Source of the DNA: Cellulomonas shaoxiangyii
Lineage (GTDB): Bacteria; Actinomycetota; Actinomycetes; Actinomycetales; Cellulomonadaceae
Assembly (NCBI RefSeq): GCF_004798685.1
Contig: NZ_CP039291.1
Span: 310,001-374,000, forward strand
DNA: 64,000 bases
Direction: 5' to 3'
The first letter of the stretch is position 1, and every line of letters starts with the position of its first letter. Both the position numbers and the translations under genes were made by a program. Below, piece by piece: positions 57,230 to 64,000 of this stretch. Under the pieces are notes generated by a model, which had not been told where the DNA came from, did not search any database, and was given only the letters and a program-made list of their open reading frames with translations.

Positions 57230-57967
57230 ATGCGCAGCGCGCTGCCGGTCGTGCGCGTCGAGGTCGCCCCCGGCGGCGACGAGCCGGGCGCGCACGACTG
57301 GTACCGCGCGGTGCCCGCCGTCGCGCAGGTGCTGGCCGAGGGGTGGGACCTGTCCGCGGCCACCGTGCTGGTCGGGGACAACGGCGCCGGCAAGTCGACG
57401 CTCGTCGAGGGCGTCGCGGGGGCGTACGGCATGGGCCCGGAGGGTGGGGCCATCGGCTCCCGGCACAGCACGCGGGTCACCGAGTCGGGCCTGGCGGACC
57501 GGCTGCGCCTGCTGCGCGGCGTGGGGTCGCCGCGGCGCGGCTACTTCCTGCGGGCCGAGACGATGCACTCCTTCTACACGTACCTCGAGGAGAACCCCGG
57601 CGCCCGTGGCCCCCAGAACCCGGAGCCCGAGTTCCACGCCATGTCGCACGGGGAGTCGTTCCTCACGCTGATCGGCGACCGCATGATGCTGCCGGGCTTC
57701 TACGTGTTCGACGAGCCCGAGTCGGCGCTGTCGTTCACCGGCTGCCTCGCCCTCCTGCAGCACCTGCACGACCTCGTCCGCAACGACTCGCAGGTGCTGC
57801 TGTCGACCCACTCCCCGCTGCTCGCCGCGCTGCCGGGCGCCACCGTGTGGGAGGTCGGCGACTGGGGCCTGCGCCGCACCGCGTGGGAGGACCTCGAGCT
57901 GGTCCGGCGCTGGCGCGGTTTCCTCGACGACCCGCAGCGTTACCTGCGCCACGTGCTGGACGGGTGA
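57230..57967 (+). CDS. AAA family ATPase (ABC-type fold), unknown role
   Basis: A 245-residue stand-alone ATPase. Walker A is GDNGAGKST near residues 49-57. HAMSHGESFLTLI near 145 is the ABC-signature equivalent, FYVFDEPESAL near 168 is Walker B, and STHSPLLAALPGA near 202 is the H-loop. This AAA_15/23-like form occurs in nuclease-linked ATPases and housekeeping proteins of unknown role. No nuclease partner is adjacent, although the gene lies right beside the tRNA-Ser island. ATG 57230 is a conservative start; GTG 57206, with TGGGGT six bases upstream, is equally plausible. Confidence 0.82.
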   Translation: MRSALPVVRVEVAPGGDEPGAHDWYRAVPAVAQVLAEGWDLSAATVLVGDNGAGKSTLVEGVAGAYGMGPEGGAIGSRHSTRVTESGLADRLRLLRGVGSPRRGYFLRAETMHSFYTYLEENPGARGPQNPEPEFHAMSHGESFLTLIGDRMMLPGFYVFDEPESALSFTGCLALLQHLHDLVRNDSQVLLSTHSPLLAALPGATVWEVGDWGLRRTAWEDLELVRRWRGFLDDPQRYLRHVLDG

Positions 57968-58000
57968 CCGGCCGAGCCGGACGAACCGGACGCGAGTCGG

Positions 58001-58006
58001 TAGCGT
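58001..58006 (+). promoter_or_regulatory. TAGCGT -10 box of the Thr/Pro-rich membrane protein gene
   Basis: TAGCGT with a seven-base gap to ATG 58014, directly after the ATPase stop. Confidence 0.6.
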
Positions 58007-58013
58007 GAGGCGC

Positions 58014-59237
58014 ATGGACCAGACCGCCCCGCCCACCGGCACCCCGCCGCACGCCCGCCCGGAGCCGTGGCCCGTCGACGAGTGGCGCCAGCCCGCCATC
58101 GGCGCCGCGGTCGCACTGCTGACGCTGCCCGCCGTCGCGAGCGTGCTCGTGGGCGTGCTCGTCCTCGCGGTGCAGGGACGGCTGTCGTGGCTGCTCGTCG
58201 TCCTGTCCGCGCTGGTCACCGCGGCGATCGGCGCCCTGGCGGCGACCGTCGCGTTCCGCCGCCGCGACCGCGGGCCCGTGCGCCTGCTGGCGGCGGTGGC
58301 CGCCGCATGGGGCCTGGTCACGCTCGTCGCGGGCGTCGTCGTCGGCCTCGAGCTCGAGAGCACCGAGCGGGTGGCCCTCGCCGTCATGCTGGTGATCGGC
58401 GGTGCGTGGACCGCGCTGTTCGGCCTGCTGCTGTGGCTCGCGTGGCGCCTGCTGCCCCCGGGCGCGTCCGACGTGCGCACGCCCGCACTCGACGGCGACG
58501 ACGGGACGCACTCCGACGCGCCCGCCGCCGACGCGGCACCCGGCCGCGCGCCGGGCCGCACGACCGGACGCTCGACCACCGGCCGCCCGCCGGGCGTCAC
58601 CTCGCCCGGTCCGGCCGCGACCGACGACGCCGCGCCGGCGCCCGCACGGGACGCGGCCCCGGCCGACCCGACCACGACCGGCGACGACGACGCGTCCCTC
58701 GCCGACTGGCCCGAGTGGGGCGAGCGCCGCGAGCCGGGTGCCGCCGCCGACCATCCCGCGGCCGACGCGCCGCCCCGCCCCGCACCCGCCGGCGCGACGG
58801 CGGTCACGGCCGCGGACCTCGCCGCGGGCTCGGCCCCCGGCAGCCCGGCCCCCGGCAGCCCGGCCCCCGACAGCCCGGTGCACGCCGACCCGGCACCCGT
58901 GAGCACCGGCCGTCCCGAGCCGGTCCGCGACGCACCGGCCGGTCCGACGCCGACCGGGGCCACGTCGACCGCGCCCACGCCCGCGGGACGCACCACGTCC
59001 TCGGCGACCCCGCCGGCCTCGGCGGTCGACGACACGATGGTCGTCGAGGGCCCCCTCATCGACGACGACGACCTCGACGTCCCCGAGCCGCCGCCCGCGC
59101 CCGCGCGCCGCAGCGTCGGATCCCCGTCCGTGCGCACCCGGCGGGCGAGCGCCGGCGGCGAGCCGACGCAGCGCCTGACCGACCCCGGCGCGGAGGGCGG
59201 CCCGCCGACCCAGCGGCTGCCGCACGTCGACCGCTGA
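58014..59237 (+). CDS. membrane protein with long disordered Pro/Thr/Ala tail
   Basis: A 407-residue protein I do not recognise as a family. Residues 26-145 hold four membrane helices (IGAAVALLTLPAVASVLVG, LLVVLSALVTAAIGAL, LVTLVAGVVVG, VMLVIGGAWTALFGLLLWLAW). The remaining 260 residues are disordered, rich in Pro, Ala, Asp and Thr, with small repeats (SPAPGSPAPGSPAP-type at about 280-293) and TQRL at two places near the end, a form seen around phospho-Thr/FHA signalling in actinobacteria. Such signalling is speculation. It ends at a 14-bp terminator. Confidence 0.65.
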   Translation: MDQTAPPTGTPPHARPEPWPVDEWRQPAIGAAVALLTLPAVASVLVGVLVLAVQGRLSWLLVVLSALVTAAIGALAATVAFRRRDRGPVRLLAAVAAAWGLVTLVAGVVVGLELESTERVALAVMLVIGGAWTALFGLLLWLAWRLLPPGASDVRTPALDGDDGTHSDAPAADAAPGRAPGRTTGRSTTGRPPGVTSPGPAATDDAAPAPARDAAPADPTTTGDDDASLADWPEWGERREPGAAADHPAADAPPRPAPAGATAVTAADLAAGSAPGSPAPGSPAPDSPVHADPAPVSTGRPEPVRDAPAGPTPTGATSTAPTPAGRTTSSATPPASAVDDTMVVEGPLIDDDDLDVPEPPPAPARRSVGSPSVRTRRASAGGEPTQRLTDPGAEGGPPTQRLPHVDR

Positions 59238-59243
59238 CGACGT

Positions 59244-59284
59244 GCAGCGCGGACGGGCGCCGTTCCGGCCCCCGTCCGCGCTGC
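59244..59284 (+). terminator. 14-bp terminator upstream of the SRP RNA
   Basis: GCAGCGCGGACGGG at 59244-59257 pairs perfectly with CCCGTCCGCGCTGC at 59271-59284. It ends three bases before the ffs -10 box. Confidence 0.8.
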
Positions 59285-59286
59285 GT

Positions 59287-59292
59287 TAGGCT
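59287..59292 (+). promoter_or_regulatory. TAGGCT -10 box of the SRP RNA
   Basis: TAGGCT places the RNA start near 59299, at the first paired base of the SRP RNA. Confidence 0.6.
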
Positions 59293-59298
59293 GGGTCC

Positions 59299-59389
59299 AG
59301 ACCCCTCGTACGGCGTCACCCCGTTGAACCCCCCCAGGGCCGGAAGGCAGCAAGGGCAGGCGGGCTCTGGCGGGTGTGCGGGGGGTCCT
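59299..59389 (+). ncRNA. ffs: signal recognition particle RNA, small bacterial type
   Basis: The 4.5S-type scaffold for Ffh in membrane-protein targeting. The Ffh-binding core GGGCCGGAAGGCAGCAAGGG at 59337-59356 is present with its GGAA tetraloop. The outer arms GACCCC (59300-59305) and GGGGGTC (59381-59387) close one long hairpin of about 90 nt. There is no Alu domain. Its place close upstream of dnaX is usual in actinobacteria. Confidence 0.95.
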
Positions 59390-59519
59390 TGCATGCCCGG
59401 GACGGCCCCGCCGTCGTCCTCCCGTCGCCCCCGAGGTCCGCCCCCGGGCGGACCGGCCCCGCGCCCGGTCGCGACCCCCGGCCCACGACGACGCCCCGCC
59501 CGCGGCGCACGATCGGGGC

Positions 59520-60386
59520 ATGACCGCAGCGACCCCGCCTCCCCTCTCCCCGCCGCCTGGCAGCGCCGACCGACTCCCGACGGCGGCACCGGCCCCCGCG
59601 CCCACCACGCTGCCCGCCGGCCCCGTGACGTCCGCGTGGGCCGGCGACGTCCCACGCCTGGCGGCGCGCGGCCTCATCAAGCGGTTCGGGGAGACGACCG
59701 CGCTCGCGGGCGTCGAGGTCGAGATCCCCGATGGCGCCTCGCTCGCGGTGATGGGCCCGTCGGGCTCCGGCAAGTCCACGCTGCTGCACTGCCTGGCAGG
59801 CATATACCAGCCGGATGCGGGCGTCGTGGCGCTGCGCGGCCGGGAGGTCCAGGGCCTGTCGGAGAAGGAGCGCTCGCTGCTGCGCCGCAGCCAGTACGGC
59901 TTCGTGTTCCAGTTCGGGCAGCTGCTCTCGGAGCTGACGGCGCTCGAGAACGTGGCGCTGCCGGCGATGCTCACCGGGGCCTCGCGCGTCGAGGCCGAGA
60001 CGGCGGCCCAGCAGTGGCTCGCGGCGCTCGGCCTGGCCGGCACCGAGGGACGCCGCCCGGGTGAGCTCTCCGGCGGGCAGGCGCAGCGCGTCGCCGTCGC
60101 GCGGGCCCTCACCACGCGGCCGGACGTCGTGTTCGCCGACGAGCCGACCGGCTCGCTCGACCGCAGCACGGGCCACGACGTCATGCGCGTGCTGGTCGAG
60201 AGCACGCGGGCGGTCGGGGCGTCGCTCGTCGTCGTGACGCACGACGCGCAGGTGGCCGCGTGGTGCGACGCGCGCATCGACATGCTGGACGGGCGCGTCG
60301 TGCCGGCCGGCACCACGACCGGCGGCGGCGTCGGCCCCCGCACGGGCGAGCTCGAGGCCATCCGCGCCGCGGCGGTGCCGCGATGA
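59520..60386 (+). CDS. ABC transporter ATP-binding protein, LolD/MacB type
   Basis: A 288-residue ATPase for the permease that follows. After a Pro/Ala-rich N-terminus of about 45 residues come Walker A GPSGSGKST near 78, the Q-loop in YGFVFQFGQLLSEL, the signature LSGGQAQR near 182, Walker B VVFADEPTGSLD near 204 and VVVTHD. The VFQFGQLLSELT segment is that of the FtsE/LolD/MacB exporter class. The pair probably moves lipids, peptides or antibiotics outward or signals mechanically. ATG 59520 is used; its best box, CACGAT, is poor. It is coupled by ATGA to the permease. Confidence 0.88.
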   Translation: MTAATPPPLSPPPGSADRLPTAAPAPAPTTLPAGPVTSAWAGDVPRLAARGLIKRFGETTALAGVEVEIPDGASLAVMGPSGSGKSTLLHCLAGIYQPDAGVVALRGREVQGLSEKERSLLRRSQYGFVFQFGQLLSELTALENVALPAMLTGASRVEAETAAQQWLAALGLAGTEGRRPGELSGGQAQRVAVARALTTRPDVVFADEPTGSLDRSTGHDVMRVLVESTRAVGASLVVVTHDAQVAAWCDARIDMLDGRVVPAGTTTGGGVGPRTGELEAIRAAAVPR

Positions 60387-61753
60387 GCCGTCCCGCACTC
60401 AACCCCGTCCTCGCGCTCGCGCCGCGCCTGCAGCGCGCGGGCGGCCGCGACGGGCGCACGACCACGCTGCTGGCAGTCACCGCGTTCGCGGCCGCCACGG
60501 CGCTCGCACTGAGCGTCCTCGGCGGTCTGCTCGGCTTCATGGAGCGCGCGGCGCACCCGGTCGACGACTACCAGCGCGAGTACGGCTCGTTCTACGTCAC
60601 GCTCGCGGTCACGGCCGCGATCCTGCTGGTGGTGCCGGTCGTCACGCTGGCAGGCGCCGCAGCCAGGCTCGGCGTCTCCCGCCGGGACGCGCGCCTGGCG
60701 AGCCTGCGCCTGCTCGGGGCGACGCCGCGCGAGGTCGTCGCGCTGACGGTCGTCGAGACGGCGCTCCAGGGGCTCGTGGGTGCCGTCGTCGGGTCAGCGG
60801 CCTACGGCGTGCTGCTGCTCGTGTGGTCGCAGGTGCCCTTCCAGGGGCGGCCGTTCACGGTCGGTGAGCTGTGGGTGGGCGTGCCGGCCCTGCTGCTGAC
60901 GTGGCTCGCCGTGCCGGTCGTCGCCGCGGTGAGCGGCATGGTCTCGCTGCGGCGGGTGGTCGTGTCGCCGCTCGGCGTCGCGCAGCGCATGCAGCGCCCG
61001 GGCATGCGTGCCGTGCGACTGCTCGTGACGCTCGCCGGCCTCGGCGTGTTCATGGCGCTGTCCGCGCTCGGCGGCGCGCTGGGCGCCGCGCTCGTGGCGT
61101 TCCTGCTCGGCGGGCTGCTGCTCGCGTTCGCGACGATGAACGCGGTCGGCCCCTGGCTCGTGGGGCGCATCGGGCGCATCCAGCTGAAGCGCGCGCGGAC
61201 CCCGGCGCAGCTGCTCGCCGCGCGGCGGCTGCTGGACGACCCGCGCGCCGTGTGGCGCGTCGTCGGCGGGCTGGGCCTCGCGTCCTTCGTGGCGGGCTGC
61301 CTCGCGGTCGTGCCCGTCCTCACGGCGGGCGCGGGCGACGACCCCGACATGGTCATGCAGATGGGCGACATCCTCACCGGTGCGCTGCTCACGCTGGGCA
61401 TCGCGTTCCTCCTGGCGGCCGCGTCCGCGGGCATCGCCCAGGCGGCGCAGATCCTCGACCGCCGGCGCGAGTACGCCCTGGCCACGCTCGCGGGTGTGCC
61501 CGCCGACCTGTTCGACCAGGTGCGGCGGCGCGAGGTGCTCGTGCCGGTCGTCTACGTATCGGTCGGGTCGGCCGTCGCGGCGCTGGTCATGTTCTTCCCC
61601 GTCTTCGGGTACGCGGCCGTCACCGCGCCGCAGGGGCTGCTCCTGCTGCTCGGCAGCCTGGCGGCCGGCTGCGCGCTCGTGCTGGGCGCCACGGAGTCGG
61701 CGCGGCCGCTGCTGCGCCGCGTGCTCGCGGACACGGTGGTGCGCGCGGACTGA
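60383..61753 (+). CDS. FtsX-like ABC transporter permease
   Basis: A 456-residue membrane protein with about ten helices and an FtsX-type repeat at each end. The first repeat (residues about 60-175) includes RLGVSRRDARLASLRLLGATPREVVALTVVE. The second (about 330-440) includes ILDRRREYALATLAGVPADLFDQVRRREVLVP, the docking loops for the ATPase. No large periplasmic domain like that of MacB is present, which favours a bacitracin-export or lipid type of the actinobacterial two-gene form. Start overlaps the ATPase stop. Confidence 0.86.
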   Translation: MSRPALNPVLALAPRLQRAGGRDGRTTTLLAVTAFAAATALALSVLGGLLGFMERAAHPVDDYQREYGSFYVTLAVTAAILLVVPVVTLAGAAARLGVSRRDARLASLRLLGATPREVVALTVVETALQGLVGAVVGSAAYGVLLLVWSQVPFQGRPFTVGELWVGVPALLLTWLAVPVVAAVSGMVSLRRVVVSPLGVAQRMQRPGMRAVRLLVTLAGLGVFMALSALGGALGAALVAFLLGGLLLAFATMNAVGPWLVGRIGRIQLKRARTPAQLLAARRLLDDPRAVWRVVGGLGLASFVAGCLAVVPVLTAGAGDDPDMVMQMGDILTGALLTLGIAFLLAAASAGIAQAAQILDRRREYALATLAGVPADLFDQVRRREVLVPVVYVSVGSAVAALVMFFPVFGYAAVTAPQGLLLLLGSLAAGCALVLGATESARPLLRRVLADTVVRAD

Positions 61754-61781
61754 CGACGGACGACGGGGCAGGACGGACGGG

Positions 61782-61826
61782 TGGCGACGGGTGCGCGGAG
61801 GGCGGGCGCGTCGTCGCCCGTCGCCG
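61782..61826 (+). terminator. possible terminator before dnaX
   Basis: GGCGACGGG at 61782-61790 pairs with CCCGTCGCC at 61818-61826, with a 27-base GC-rich loop that can form inner stems. Confidence 0.4.
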
Positions 61827-61863
61827 TGATCTCGGCGCTTGTCCGGGTGTGGGTGGCGGCACG

Positions 61864-61869
61864 TAGGGT
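61864..61869 (+). promoter_or_regulatory. TAGGGT -10 box of dnaX
   Basis: TAGGGT, six bases, then GTG 61876. TTGTCC about 19 bases further upstream is an imperfect -35. Confidence 0.6.
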
Positions 61870-61875
61870 CAGCGC

Positions 61876-64000
<2,125 letters not shown>

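Overview
The window is very GC-rich chromosomal DNA from an actinobacterium. The best fit is a plant-biomass degrader of the Cellulomonas type. Supporting signs are F420- and mycothiol-linked proteins, a proteasome activator (Bpa), a complete conservon (CvnABCD), TANNNT promoters placed 6-8 nt before GTG/ATG starts, conserved pheA, serS, ffs and dnaX, and a secreted rhamnogalacturonan lyase. Most genes read as core or stable accessory chromosome. The only clear island-like stretch is at 55.6-57.05 kb.

Layout. 0.2-10.6 kb: DUF5926 protein, GT2 glycosyltransferase, a large phosphatase-fold membrane protein, pheA, an MFS transporter under a TPP riboswitch, a lipid/diacylglycerol kinase, serS and a HAD phosphatase. 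10.7-14.2 kb: a binding protein and two permeases of an AglEFG-like sugar importer, without its ATPase. 14.2-18.2 kb: EamA transporter, Bpa, an AGE-family epimerase and a quinone oxidoreductase. 18.4-24.4 kb: the conservon, followed by tRNA-Ser(UGA). 24.6-28 kb: a Nudix-ASCH fusion, a DUF1801 protein and a DHA2 drug exporter. 28-30.9 kb: metQ-metI-metN behind a small Cys-rich upstream ORF, divergent from a Nei/Fpg glycosylase. 31.9-37.95 kb: DUF1684 protein, F420 oxidoreductase, a GT87-like membrane transferase, a nucleobase permease and an LytR_C pair.

38-44.4 kb: PL11 rhamnogalacturonan lyase with a LacI-type operator, a PadR/HAAS pair, a cold-shock gene with a long leader, a P1 peptidase and a DinB protein. 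44.5-52.9 kb: CPBP protease, SDR, two acetyltransferases, small conserved proteins, an AlkZ-like glycosylase, an F420/NADP reductase-like protein, an M48 protease and a ScoMcrA-N plus zinc-ribbon protein. 52.9-55.5 kb: two SDR genes and a TetR gene behind a promoter covered by two matching palindromes. 55.6-57.05 kb: gene relics, a copy of a tRNA 3' end, an orphan gene with a TTA codon and intact tRNA-Ser(GGA). 57.2-64 kb: an AAA ATPase, a membrane protein, the SRP RNA, an ABC exporter pair and dnaX, which runs off the end.

Regulation is unusually readable. About twenty genes carry TANNNT-N6-8-start, consistent with leaderless mRNAs. Elsewhere there are a riboswitch, a likely peptide attenuator, TetR, PadR, LacI-type and MerR-type palindromes, and many perfect terminator hairpins. 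All functional calls are by motif recognition in the translated sequence; no database search was run.
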